From assembly GCF_001642475.1 (NCBI RefSeq), contig NW_019173957.1, positions 274,940-338,939 on the forward strand: DNA of 64,000 nucleotides, read 5' to 3'. Below are positions 46,979-57,366 of this stretch, piece by piece. The position numbers were made by a program, and so were the translations under genes. The stretch comes from Fonsecaea monophora. Taxonomy: Eukaryota; Ascomycota; Eurotiomycetes; Chaetothyriales; Herpotrichiellaceae. Within the stretch, counting starts at the first letter, position 1, and each line of letters opens with the position of its first letter. The notes beneath the pieces were generated by a model. It was not told the origin of the DNA. It saw only the letters and a list, made by a program, of their open reading frames with translations, and did no database searches.

Positions 46979-48622
46979 TCAATCGACTTGCAGATCGCAA
47001 AAGGTCACGCGGCAGCCATCCTGCGACGACGTCAAGAAGACTCCCACAATCGGCCCCGTAAAGTCCAGACCGACCAGGTCCATCGTGTCAAAAGCGTCGA
47101 ATTGTATCCTGTCATCGTCACCAGCCGTGCTGAACGAGAATGTATACGAGTCTTCCCGGCACTCCAGTCGCAGCTCGATAGCTTTGTCTGCTACGTCCGT
47201 GGCGCACGACTTTCGAGTTCGGCGACAGATTTGTTTTGGCGTGTTCACGACTTCAAGAACCATCTCGCCCGTCTCGAGGTCGAGGTAAGTCCGGGCATAG
47301 CGGAACTCGTCCTTGTACACTGCAAGGCCGGTTTTGCCAATGAAGCCGCGTGGTGGTGCGAGGAGTGTCGCGGAAGATTGTCCTGCGAGCATCCTCTGTC
47401 GCTTGCCCACAAAGGATACTTGGCCGCGGGTGTCAGAAAGGTCGGCGTCGCTGGATGTTAGCTGGATAGTCTTCCCATCAGACGAGATATTATGTCTGGC
47501 GAGATCCACGTCACGGATATAGCAAAAGTCCACAAGTGGCTCGGAGCTCAGAGCACTCGGCTCGCGCACTTTGCGACCGTATACGGCCTCCGGATCCATC
47601 TTAACGGGTTCCAAAGTCGGCCATTCACCCTCGGGCCACGCACCCGGAGTAATAAACGTTTCACGGCCCAGGATAAATCTCCTTTTCGGGTCCTTTCGTA
47701 CTGCGAGACAGAAACACCACCACTGGCCCTGCTTATCGCAGAATAGATCGCAGTGTCCCGTGTGCTGGATGTATTCGTCCGTGCCTCGTGCAGTTAGTAT
47801 CGGATTGTGGGGATTGGGTTCGTACGGCCCATAGAGATGTTTGCTTCGAGCGACGGTGATCATGTGGTCTTCAAAAGTGCCACCTTCGGAAATGACCAGG
47901 TACCACCAGCCGTCTTTTCGATAGATGTGCGGACCTTCTGGCCAGTCACCACCGGTACCTTCCCAGATCAATGTCTCGCTGCTGAGCTTTGCACCAGACT
48001 TGACGTCAATCTCGAACAACTTGATGGTTGTCCCTGGGCCAGGGGCGGCGGAGCCATGCACATACGCCCTTCCTTGGTCGTCCCAGACAAGACTGGTGTC
48101 GATCCCGTCGAAATCGAAAAAGACAGGATCACTCCAGTTATGTGAGTAAATGTCAGTCGTCGTTACGATGAAGTTCTGGGTCCTGTCACCCTTGTCTTCT
48201 TCGGTGCCCCGGACCACGTTTGTACAAATAACATAGAAGGTCCCATCGTGATGGCGTATAGTTGGCGCATAAAGGCCGCCTGTAGCTGACATGACCTCTC
48301 CCGAATCGCCAGCTGGGCTATGTTTGGTGTCAGAGGCTTGGAGGCTGAGCTGTTCGTGGCGATTGAACGCGTTTGCTGTTGGAGAGATACATCAGACCTC
48401 ACACCGCACGAGAGAATGCTCGCAGGAAACTCGACGAAGCTTACTTATGTGTCTCCATGAGACCAGGTCTGTTGATGCGTAGACCGGGAGGCCTGGAAAT
48501 ATATGGAAGCTAGAGTTCACGAGGAAGAATGTGTCGCCGACGAGAACAATGGAGGGGTCCGGCGCGAAGCCTGGGATGATTGGATTCATTGTTGAGAGTC
48601 GTGTGTCGTTGCAGTCCGGCAT
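46979..48622 (-). CDS. Glycoside hydrolase family 43 (beta-xylosidase/arabinosidase-like), intracellular
   Basis: Exons 48622-48445 and 48375-46979 give 1575 nt and 524 residues; a second in-frame ATG at 48589 would remove 11 residues. The five-bladed propeller signatures are present. NPIIPGFAPDPSIV supplies the catalytic base Asp22. GGLYAPTIRHHDG follows. FDGIDTSLVWDDQG supplies the pKa-tuning Asp, and WPEGPHIYRKDGWWYL the general-acid Glu. The C-terminal 200 residues form the beta-sandwich module common in GH43 beta-xylosidases (FVGKRQRM, FDAFDTMDLVGLDF). No signal peptide is present, so it probably trims imported xylo- or arabino-oligosaccharides in the cytosol. The intron acceptor CAACAG was chosen because it yields HITNAFNRHEQLSL, matching the family. 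The exact sugar specificity cannot be read from the sequence. Confidence 0.92.
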
Positions 48623-49447
48623 TGAAAGCCTAGCTACAGAGCAGGCATAACAACCTCTAGGCTTATACCGGTCTTGTAGCCTTGTCCCCCTCTAGGAGGT
48701 GGCCTTCTTTTGTTTTGATTGTTGAGGGTTAGTAGAACATTCGAAAGTTTCAATCCCATCTACTAGTTTTTCGAGCAAGGTACTGTATCCTTTGTATATC
48801 TCTGCAACCTCAACCACCGGCTTGGCCTCATTGTCGCGTCCTTCGAGTAGAGTTTCAATCGTCGCAATTCAGGCTGAATGATAGCAGACTTATCCATACC
48901 TGCCGCTCATTGGAGAGTCGGAATTGGAGAGAGCCAGTCTTGACCTGCATCGAGAGACTAGAGGTTCGTCTCGTCTGGAGTGATTTCATTGAGATCGGCT
49001 TCAAGCTGTTCTCCTTTCCAGAACCAATGTTCATAACTGCAACAGCGAACAAAATAGGCCATTCGCGCTGAATAGATCGGACAAGAGGTTGGACTGCTGG
49101 TTGTTGACTTGGGATCGCGTCCCAGTAACTCCTGGAACGAGAGATCCTGAGAGCCCCACTCATCCTTCCTCAACACCTGACAAGATCCTGAAGTTCACCG
49201 TCTTCCAAATTATGTGCTCCGTGGAAGGTCTTGACATTGAAAGCAGTAACTGTCAAGAGCCGTGCCAAATGGTGGTCTTGGTAAAACGGCGGGTTCTGGA
49301 GCCCGAAAGCGGATGAATGTTTTGCTTCTCCAACTGAACTGATGTCATCAGCTGCGCCATGAATTTACTGCTCGCTGCGTCTTTCACCTTGTGTTTCCTC
49401 TCTATTGGGTCCTGATACAACCAATACCTCACAAACGAAACCGCAAT
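48623..49447. other. Divergent region between GH43 and thioredoxin-like gene
   Basis: An 825-bp stretch between outward-facing starts. Short open frames occur but none is supported. It should contain both promoters. Confidence 0.5.
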
Positions 49448-50065
49448 ATGAAGCATGATATCTTCTGCTCTTCTCGTCTCTGGGGATCAATCGCTCGGGA
49501 CATTCGAGGCTTGTCTCTGCTGGAGGTCCAGTGTTCTCCTACAAGACCGGCAGCCCTCGCTCAATTGTTCAGCACAAGCGCACCTCTCTCACACAAGAAC
49601 CGTGTTTTTACACCCTTCCGGACGCCACCGCAGTTCCACGATGCCCTTCGCCTCATTTCCGCCAACAACACCCTGATGCTGGCCCTCTTTACCACTTCCA
49701 CATGCACACCCTGCAGAACGATAACACCCCTGCTGAGGTCACTCGTCGAAACTCGATCACCGTCGCCAGAAGATAAATACTCGTCTCTCGCCTTTGCAGA
49801 GGTTGAACTGGACTCTCCAGACATGAGCAACGGCAATATGATGGATTTGGGGGTAGAATATGGAGTCAGAAGCATGCCTACTTTAATGGGCTTCGGAGGG
49901 CGCAGAGCTGAAAGAGTTACCGACCGACTCGTCGATACGAGAATGATGGGCGACGAGAAAGCAATGGCGAAGTGGATCGACGATGAGATGAAAAAGGGAG
50001 ATTCATTTCCAAGCTCGAATCAAAGTGGGGGCGGAGGATTCCTGAGCAAGATTTTCGGATCTTGA
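49448..50065 (+). CDS. Thioredoxin-like protein, probably mitochondrial
   Basis: Single exon of 205 residues from the ATG at 49448; an upstream in-frame reading has only a GTG. The first 45 residues are rich in Arg and Ser with almost no acid (LWGSIARDIRGLSLLEV, then QLFSTSAPLSHKNR), typical of a mitochondrial presequence. The thioredoxin fold follows: LMLALFTTSTCTPCRTITPL carries the redox pair C86-T-P-C89, and YGVRSMPTLMGFGG carries the cis-proline. The usual Trp before the first Cys is replaced by Thr, so redox potential may differ from classic WCGPC thioredoxins. The tail ends Gly-rich (SGGGGFLSKIFGS). It could act as a mitochondrial disulfide reductase or chaperone; the partner is unknown. 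Confidence 0.8.
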   Translation: MKHDIFCSSRLWGSIARDIRGLSLLEVQCSPTRPAALAQLFSTSAPLSHKNRVFTPFRTPPQFHDALRLISANNTLMLALFTTSTCTPCRTITPLLRSLVETRSPSPEDKYSSLAFAEVELDSPDMSNGNMMDLGVEYGVRSMPTLMGFGGRRAERVTDRLVDTRMMGDEKAMAKWIDDEMKKGDSFPSSNQSGGGGFLSKIFGS

Positions 50066-51336
50066 CACAGCAGAGCCTCACTTCTGGAACGGAGCTTTGG
50101 AGCACTACTCATGAGCTGAGTATCAACTTCGCCATCCGCTTGAACAAGGAGCTCTTCGATGGCCTCCGTTCAGGTATACTGCTACAGGACTTTGACAATC
50201 CAACCAGTCGTCGAGACGACAACCCGAGAAAACTGATGGTGCTCTCAGGGGAATGACTCGCAGTCGCACGCTCTCCCCGACCGTGTACTGCATGCAGAGA
50301 GATGGGAGATACCAGTCAGTCCGCGATGATTTCACATGGTCAAATGGCTAGCACCTGGGACTCCTCAAGCGATATTTGACAATGATTCGCAGATGCGTCA
50401 GCAACCTCGTGTTTCGTCTTAACAAAGACCACCGCGCGAGTATCCGCAACCGGCAGTTGCCTCTCTGAAGCCTGCTGTTCTCGTGTTTGAGAGGTGGGAC
50501 AATCCACCGGCAGACAGGACGGTGTTGTTACCGATTCACCACAATCATACGTATATATAGCGGCTATCTGCAGCCTAGAATAAAGAACCAACCATGCATC
50601 ATCTCCGATCGGGTATGCCCTTCAAGCAGAAAAATGCTTTCGTCTCTCCTGTCGTCGAGCTGACTGCGTGACTGCTAATATGGTGTTCGATGCCAGGGAA
50701 TTGGTGCTAGTAGACGCCAAATGCGGGACGAACCTAGCGCTGAACATCGTCGCTGCTCTATTGGTAGGATCGAGGGCTTCGGACAAAGCGGCAAGGTGCA
50801 CGTCGCTAGAATGGCATCCTTGGGCCTGATTGAGGCGCATCGACATCCCCAAAGGCGCGAAACTTGCCGGCTCAGTCATTGGACAATGCAACAATGACGA
50901 AGAACCTCGCTCGGAGTTTTCAGAGACATGAGCAGAGAATCTGATCACCTTCGTTCTCTTGCGGATGTTAGGAGGCCAGAGCTTACGCCAATCCTCCGAT
51001 TTCCGGCCCTTTTTCTGGTCATCGAATTCAACTGAGTGAGACTCGTATTGAGAGGTGTAGATATAATAAGGACCGAGCAGATAGAAGAAGAATTATCAAG
51101 CTTTGCGCAAGGTTTGATTTGTTCGAGTGACCCAGCAGAAGAGCAGTAAGATCCGCAGGATTTATTTTCTGTATTAAAAGAAATCCTCTCCTCCGTCCTC
51201 GGGGATAATAATTTGCCAAACTTTTTTTTATAAAAAGCCGGCTCTTCATTCCATCTCCGCATCTGCTACCAACAAACTTATCAATAAGGCTCAGGACTTT
51301 CCGAAACTACCAAACCCAATACATAGGAAAGAAAAC
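50066..51336. other. Tandem intergenic region
   Basis: A 1.27-kb stretch between the thioredoxin-like stop and the next start, AT-rich near 51020-51240. No gene is supported on either strand. Confidence 0.5.
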
Positions 51337-52600
51337 ATGTCGACCCCATCGTCCCCGACAAAGGAACAATGGGATGAATTGTGCAGGGACGTCAAGGAGT
51401 CGTTGCTCGAAGAGGTGGGGGATGAGAGCTGGTATATCATTATTGTGAGTTTAACCCGTCCACTCGAGAGGAGAGATTAGAGGGAGGGCGATTCAGGAGG
51501 AAGGAAAACAAGAAAGAAAAGAAAGAGATAGGAGGGGAGAGACAGAGGTCATGTTGATTCGACATCCCGAGCGAGAGCGTGATACCTCAACCCTGTCCTT
51601 ATGCTGGCGAGAGAGAGAGAGGGGGGGGGGGGGGGATTCCTCCATCCCAACACCTCTATTCCACCCCACTCCCCTCCCAAAAAGGAATTCTCTCTAATGC
51701 GCGACATCATCCAGGCCACCGTCCTCACGGTCTCGCCACGACCCCAACTCCTCGCCGACTTCTGGACGCACGTCACCGCGCACGAGACGGCCTTCTCGAC
51801 GCCGGAAGCGCAGTCCCGCCTCTCCGACAGACTGCGCGACGTGCTCCTCAAACAGATCGTCCTGATCGGGGCGCCGCAGGTCCTCTCGGCGTTAATACCC
51901 CTCGCGCAGCGGCAGACCGAGGGGAAGGGAGAGGCAGAACGCGGCGAGTTGGAGCTGGAGCAGTGGTGCGTTGGCCTCATCAATCCCTCCGAGTCATAGG
52001 TTTCCTGCCATTCCTTTCCCTTCTCTTCTATTCCCTTGCTCCGGACTAGCATTCAACGTGGAAGTGCTAACCACCGTCCCGGAATTCCGGGCTCTGTGTA
52101 AGTGGTACAGGTCGAACCTGACGCTCCCATCGCTGCACGCGCAGGGCGTCAAGGCCATCACCTCGATCTACGGGACGCTGTGGCCGCGGATCTTTTCGAC
52201 TTTCGGCCCGCACCGCGCACAGGTCGGCATCCACGAGATCGCCATCGTCTACGGCCTGTACCTGGGCGACTTCTCGACCCTGACGCCGCTGGAGACGGAG
52301 CTGGTCGCGTTCACCTGTATCACGTGCCAAGGCCTGCGGGGCCCGAGCCTCTGGCACGTCCGCGGCCTGGGGAGGGTGCTGGGCGCGCGCGGCGCCGACG
52401 ACGAAACGCCCCGGATGAGGCGCGTCAAGGACGTCGTCCGCGGGGTCAAGGTCGCGGCCGCGCGGTGCGTCGAGTTCTGTGGGCCCGAGATGGTCAGGCG
52501 CAGCGGCTTAGATGCTAGCGATGGCGGGCTGGGGTGGCCGAATGTCGGCGATGTAGGGAGGGAGTTGGGCGGATGGGGCGACGACGATGCCGACGACTGA
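51337..52600 (+). CDS. Carboxymuconolactone decarboxylase / AhpD-like protein
   Basis: Proposed exons are 51337-51444, 51685-51965 and 52111-52600, totalling 879 nt and encoding 292 residues. After SWYIII the protein has RLSDRLRDVLLKQIVLIGAP and QVLSALIPLA. It then joins, by the 145-bp second intron, EQW to SNLTLPSLHAQGVKAI, then SIYGTLWPRIFSTFGPHRAQ, VYGLYLGDFSTLTPLETELV and QGLRGPSLWHVRG. This all-helical pattern matches the fungal AhpD-like/CMD family (PF02627 clan), but the CxxC peroxidase pair typical of AhpD is not obvious, so activity is uncertain. The first intron (240 bp) contains a GA run and a 15-base G tract. Exon borders of intron 2 are the least certain part: reading into 52040-52110 is open in one frame but cannot be joined in frame. 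Confidence 0.72.
51611..51635 (+). repeat. (GA)n followed by 15-base G tract
   Basis: GAGAGAGAGA at 51611-51620 is followed by an uninterrupted run of 15 G at 51621-51635, inside the first intron of the CMD-like gene. Its length is prone to polymerase slippage, so it may vary among strains or be miscounted. It could also form a G-rich structure in the transcript. Confidence 0.9.
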
Positions 52601-53299
52601 GACGCTAAACAACGGGGGTCAAGGAGGGATGCTAGTGGAAGACTAGAAACGAACCCGGGAGAGTACGAAAAAGGGGGTAGATATAGGCAGGCCAGACGAG
52701 AGTATTGCCAACAAATCAATCAATCAACCAACCAACCCAGTAGAATGATGAGGGAATCACTTCCAAGCATCTAAAGAACACAAGAGTCCCCCAAAGATCC
52801 CTGTTTTCTCGTGAACTGTGTGACTTGTGGCATCGAGACACACATCACACCATGGTAATATAGTACAGTTAACTTGGCTTGACAAGAATTATGGTTCTAC
52901 ATGGATTCATTTTCCTTGCGGTCGGGACCACATCGCTCATAGCGATATCGGGGGAAATCAAGGTGGCTGGTCGATTGAGAGAGAGGATTGATAGTCAATC
53001 GTCTGCTGAAAAAAGACACGTTCTTGATCTTCGTTCGAATATCGGGAGCAGTACCGCATTCATAGGAGCGTCAGTCTCATAACGGTGGCGTTGAGGCAGA
53101 TATCCTACGCCCTGCTTTCAATCCTGGCACAAGGACAGACGGCGGCAGAATGGCTGTCACCCATCTGCATCAGTGAACCACTAACAATCCATTGCTGAAC
53201 GGGCGCCGTGACCGAATGTTGTGACCTGACGATTTGGCGAGCCATTGCTGGTGGTCATATTGAGCGCTTTGGTGCATCTATTCGTCCGTCTGCGCCAAA
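52601..53299. other. Convergent intergenic region
   Basis: This holds the 3' regions of the CMD-like and RBM25-like genes. It contains short direct CAAT/CAAC repeats near 52711-52735; nothing else is supported. Confidence 0.5.
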
Positions 53300-55818
53300 C
53301 TAGGCAGCGAGACCTCTTTTCTCGGATTCCGAGAAGAAGATGAGCATTCGCCAGAGCTTGCGGACAAGCACTTCGGCTTCTTCATCCAGAGCCTGTCGCC
53401 GAGTCAGTTATCTCCAATGAGCACATGAAAGTCACAGAGCACTTACCCCCTCCAGTTCTCCGACCAAGTCTTGCGGCTTCCCCCTGGATCTGAGAGCATC
53501 GACGACCACGTCCACCAGCATTTGTTCTTGCACACCGAGATACTCCACGATCTTCTTCTCCACGAAAGGTTTCAGGCGCTCTTCAATGATACTCTCGTCC
53601 ACAAACTCCCACTTGACATCCCATGTCCACAGCCCGTCCTTATCATTAGGGATATCAGCTGCGAGCTGGCGAGCCGCTTGGGCGCGCTCTTCTTCTGACA
53701 TGCCGGCAGTGGTCGAGGCGTCGTATTCGATAGGTATGAGCGTTCTGCGCGTGCCAGCCTTGGATTCCTCCTCTTCGTCCTCGAGAAGACCCTCCACGTC
53801 TGCAACGGTGCGTTTCGATACCTGGGACGCACTTTGCGCTGCTGCTTTCTGCGCTGCAGCCCCCAGAGATAGCTTGAAGCGGGCAGGTTCACGGCGCGAA
53901 GGCTGGGCGCGGTCCTCCTCTTGTCTATCCTGTTCTCTGTTGAGCATTTCTCGTTCCTGTCGACTGAGGAAATCGTCTGCCATGGCATCCACCCGCTCAC
54001 GTTGATGTAATTCGCGGGCCCGCTCTCGCTGTTCGGCTGCACGATCTGCCTCGTCGTTTGCCATCTCACGCTGGCGAAAGCTTGCTCGGTTCCGGATCCA
54101 CATGCTTCGGTCAGCATAGTACTCCTCGGTTCTACGAGAAGCCTCGGTGTCGTCGTTCCAGTCGTGTAATCGTTTGCGCATTGCTTCCTTTTCCTCCTCC
54201 AGGCGACCAGCGTCGTCCTTTTCGCGTTTCTTTACGCGTTCCACGGCTTCCGTCCGTGATCTCTCCCTGTTCAACCACCGACGCTCCTGATCCAGGAATT
54301 GTTTCTCAAGTTCTGCATCTCTTCTCTCCTTGCGTCGTCTTTCGAGCTCTTCATCGCTAGCATCAGTATCGTCGTCTTCAAATGCAGAGGCGCCGCTAAT
54401 TGTTGTTCCATTAAACACAACACCTTTCTGATATTCTCTTGGTATTTGCACACCAAAGCCCTTTGGCCCAGCAGGTGCTCCTCTCGGACCAATCGGGATA
54501 CCGTTTGTGCCAGCCGGTCCTACAGGCGCTGAAGGAGGTGGGGATGCGAGACGGTTGAAACGATCACCGTTCATCATGCGATTCCGTTCCTGTTGTTCGA
54601 TCTCTTCTTCGCGTTTCATGCGCTCCAGGTCACGGCGGTTGCTCCGATCTCGGAATGCTGCGATTTCCTTTGCCACGGTCTCACGCATTTCTGCTGGAAT
54701 GTCGGATAATTCATCATCAATGGCAATGGGAATGGTGACCACATCTCCGGTCGCATTCTCTGCATTTGCTCCATCCGTCATGCTGACGTCGCCCTCTCGG
54801 TCAATACTCGACATTTCGTCCTTCTGTGCTTGAACTGTGGGATTGCAAAGATCTTTGAGGACGGCGTCCAGGGCACTGCGAGCATGATCAAGTCGCATTT
54901 CCACTTGCTCCGTATCCCTCCCACCTTGGGATTCTTGCCACTGTTCGATGTAGCTTCGTGAGTTTTCATCGGCGACAATCTGCATTCCCGTTAGTACAAC
55001 AGCTCTCCAATTGTGCCTTCGCGTTACGTACCACCAACTTTGACATCTCAACCTCGACATCCTCGTTGTCCTTCACCTCAGCTGGAATCTGCCGTTTGAC
55101 GGGAACCTCAATATCCCTTAGTACTTCTATGGCAGTACTGAGACTTTCGGGGTCTTCGTACTCTGCAAAACCAAACTTGCAAGGCTTGCCGTCGGCATCC
55201 GTGGCTCGGACCCATCTCCGTAGACTTCCTGCCGAGTTCAATATCCGTTCGATACCTTCATCTCCTCCAGCCCCTTCGGTGATGCCGCCGACGTAGATTG
55301 TCTTGATGATCTCTTCCTTCGTTGGTGGCTGGATCTGGGTGATCCGGTCTCTCTCTCCACGGAAATCCGAGCCCTGTCCCGCGCCTAGGCCAGGTCTCCG
55401 TCCGCCTCTTTCCCGATCCTCACGACCACCGGGGGTGTCGGGCTTGGAGGGACCAGAGGTTCCCAGGCGAATCACGGGTGCGGAGAAGTTGATATTTGGC
55501 ATATTGGGAGGGGGTTGAAAGGTAGGCGGGAAGGAGCCAGGTCTGACTGGTTGGTGAGCCTCTTGCTGCTGAATTCCAGGGGGAGCACCCATGCCTGGGG
55601 CTGCCATACCAGGAGGAGGACCTGCGCACAAAATGGTCAGTACTCTAGCCACGCTTGTTCTGGGGACTCGAGGGCGATTTACCCATTCCAGGTGGTGCAC
55701 CGGGGAAAGCTGTATAGTCTCCCGGCGCGCCATATTGCCCCGATGCTGTCCACATGTCAGTATTTGTTTGTGCGACAGACAATTGCGCGGACTAACCTTG
55801 GTAAGGCGGGTTGTACAT
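53300..55818 (-). CDS. RBM25-type RRM / PWI splicing factor
   Basis: Five exons: 55818-55797 (22 nt), 55745-55683, 55621-55032, 54979-53447 and 53392-53300. They total 2301 nt, encoding 766 residues. A Pro/Gly-rich N-terminus (GAPPGMGPPPGMAAPGMG) precedes an RRM at about 135-195 (KTIYVGGITEGAGGDEG, PCKFGFAEYEDPES). Then comes a long charged coiled coil rich in Arg/Glu (ERRRKERRDAELEKQFLDQE, MRKRLHDWND). The C-terminal PWI domain is about 650-766 (WTWDVKWEFVDESII, KKIVEYLGVQEQML), completed by the last exon EAEVLVRKLWRMLIFFSESE. The order RRM, RE/RD-rich region, PWI is that of RBM25 and of yeast Snu71, U1 snRNP-associated splicing factors. A nuclear role in 5' splice-site choice is expected. 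Confidence 0.92.
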
Positions 55819-57044
55819 TTTTCTGTCGGAGATCAACTCTTCCTCCTCGGACGATCAATCAAGAGGCGCGCAGTTCTGTTCGGTTAACCCGTAACTTGGG
55901 CAAAGTACGTGTAGGATACTTGCATCAGAGCACTCGAGTGCGCCTGGCAGAGCTCTGGGGAAGGGGTTCTAGGCGGGATGTTCGTTTGTTCACTTGCGAG
56001 CACCGGAAATTCAAACGACTGCGACAAGATGTTTTCGGGAACCGGAATTACTATTAATCCGAGAGCACGCGCACCCGTACTCGCATCAGTATGACAGTAT
56101 AAAACTTACCTCGTCAACTGTGATCTTTTTCGACCGTCATTAATGTCGCTGTGAATGTCCTTCGCAGAACTCTGGCGAGAATCTGTCAACGAAAGTCGTG
56201 CTCAGCCCATTTTCGGTGCCCAGACGATTCGCCGGAAGGACAAGTAACCATGGCGCAGTCATTTTATTCACTTTCTTCAAGTATTCAGGTCCTCCTTTGT
56301 CAGGCTATTCTTTCTATCTTCATTCCTCTTAAGACTGATTTTTGGAAGTCTCTGTTGGTATGTAAAAAAGTACCGCTTCAAGAGAGGTCCTTGAGATGGG
56401 TACAGCGATCCAGAAGTTGACCTATTCTCATTGCTTCCCTCAGATTACGCAGCAAGGATTACCAACACGAAGGAGGTAATTTTGGTGACAACGGTATTCC
56501 TCTACTAGATCACCCCCCTCTGTCGACACTTCTCATCCAGACACTGACGTCAAATGGACGACCCTGATGTGCTGAAAAAGACCATATAAAAAAAATCTAC
56601 CAGCCAAGATGGGATTGGTGTCCATGTGAATCCATCGGACGAGGTAGAAATACGGATCTTGGAATGTGTCGACACAGTGGTGGTTATTTGGAGCTGAGTC
56701 CTAGAAAGGCGAAACCAAGGAGAAGCAAGGGCAGTGCTCTCATGTTACCTGATGTAAGGAGTAGACATCGCCACGGGATGACATTCACCATGCCCCATCA
56801 AAGTGAACATGCCAAGATCGTCTTGACCATTACTAGTGGACGAGCCTCTTGTCTTGTTACTCCCATTTCAGTATATCTGCATTTTTACTGACGAATCAAA
56901 CATAGGCCGTGGCTAGACACCGGGTCGTCATGAACCACTCATCGCCATAGTGCGTCTATGAGACACTTGGTCAATAAATGTCGATGTGGAAACCTCCAGC
57001 ACTACCATACTTTTGCGACTTTCCCCCTTCCTAGCACTTCAGAC
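55819..57044. other. Intergenic region upstream of the RBM25-like gene
   Basis: This should contain the RBM25-like promoter in its first few hundred bases. The rest shows no gene. Confidence 0.5.
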
Positions 57045-57366
57045 ATAGAAAGTGCTACTTCTGTACTTGTGGACCGATCTTCCAAAGTTGCTCGAATCGG
57101 GGATTATATTGTCGTCGAATATGGCCCACAGACAGGGATTTGTATCCAAGGAGGACTCAATATGGTCTTCGTCAACCAAAATCTCACCACCCCGTGTACG
57201 AAGAGAAGGGCAACGCCTATTTACTTATGCAATACGTCGTCGCCGGACAGCTGCTTCATAAGCTCTGGCTGAATCTTCAACCTCGTGAGCGTCAGCTAAT
57301 TCTGAGCCAGCTGAGAATAGTGCTCGACGAAATGAGATCTCTCCCACCGCCCTCGTCTGTGCTTCT
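57045..57366 (+). pseudogene. Relic of an aminoglycoside-phosphotransferase (APH)-family gene
   Basis: In one plus frame the sequence reads SSKVARIGDYIVVEYGPQ and then GGLNMVFVNQN up to TTP (57045 to about 57192). This matches the N-terminal lobe of fungal APH/choline-kinase-type proteins (PF01636), usually RIGDHFVVKYG..NMLFV. At about 57192 homology continues in a different frame with VYEEKGNAYLLMQYVVAGQL, LHKLWLNLQPRERQLILSQL and LDEMRSLPPPS (to about 57366), the hinge and ATP-site region of the same family. The residues that normally lie between are absent, no start codon with good context precedes it, and the catalytic HGD and DFG-like motifs are missing downstream. It is therefore a frame-broken, truncated remnant rather than a working kinase. 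Confidence 0.68.

Noticed and set aside
46922..47461. 179-codon plus-strand open frame
   Set aside because: It is antisense to the C-terminal module of the GH43 gene.
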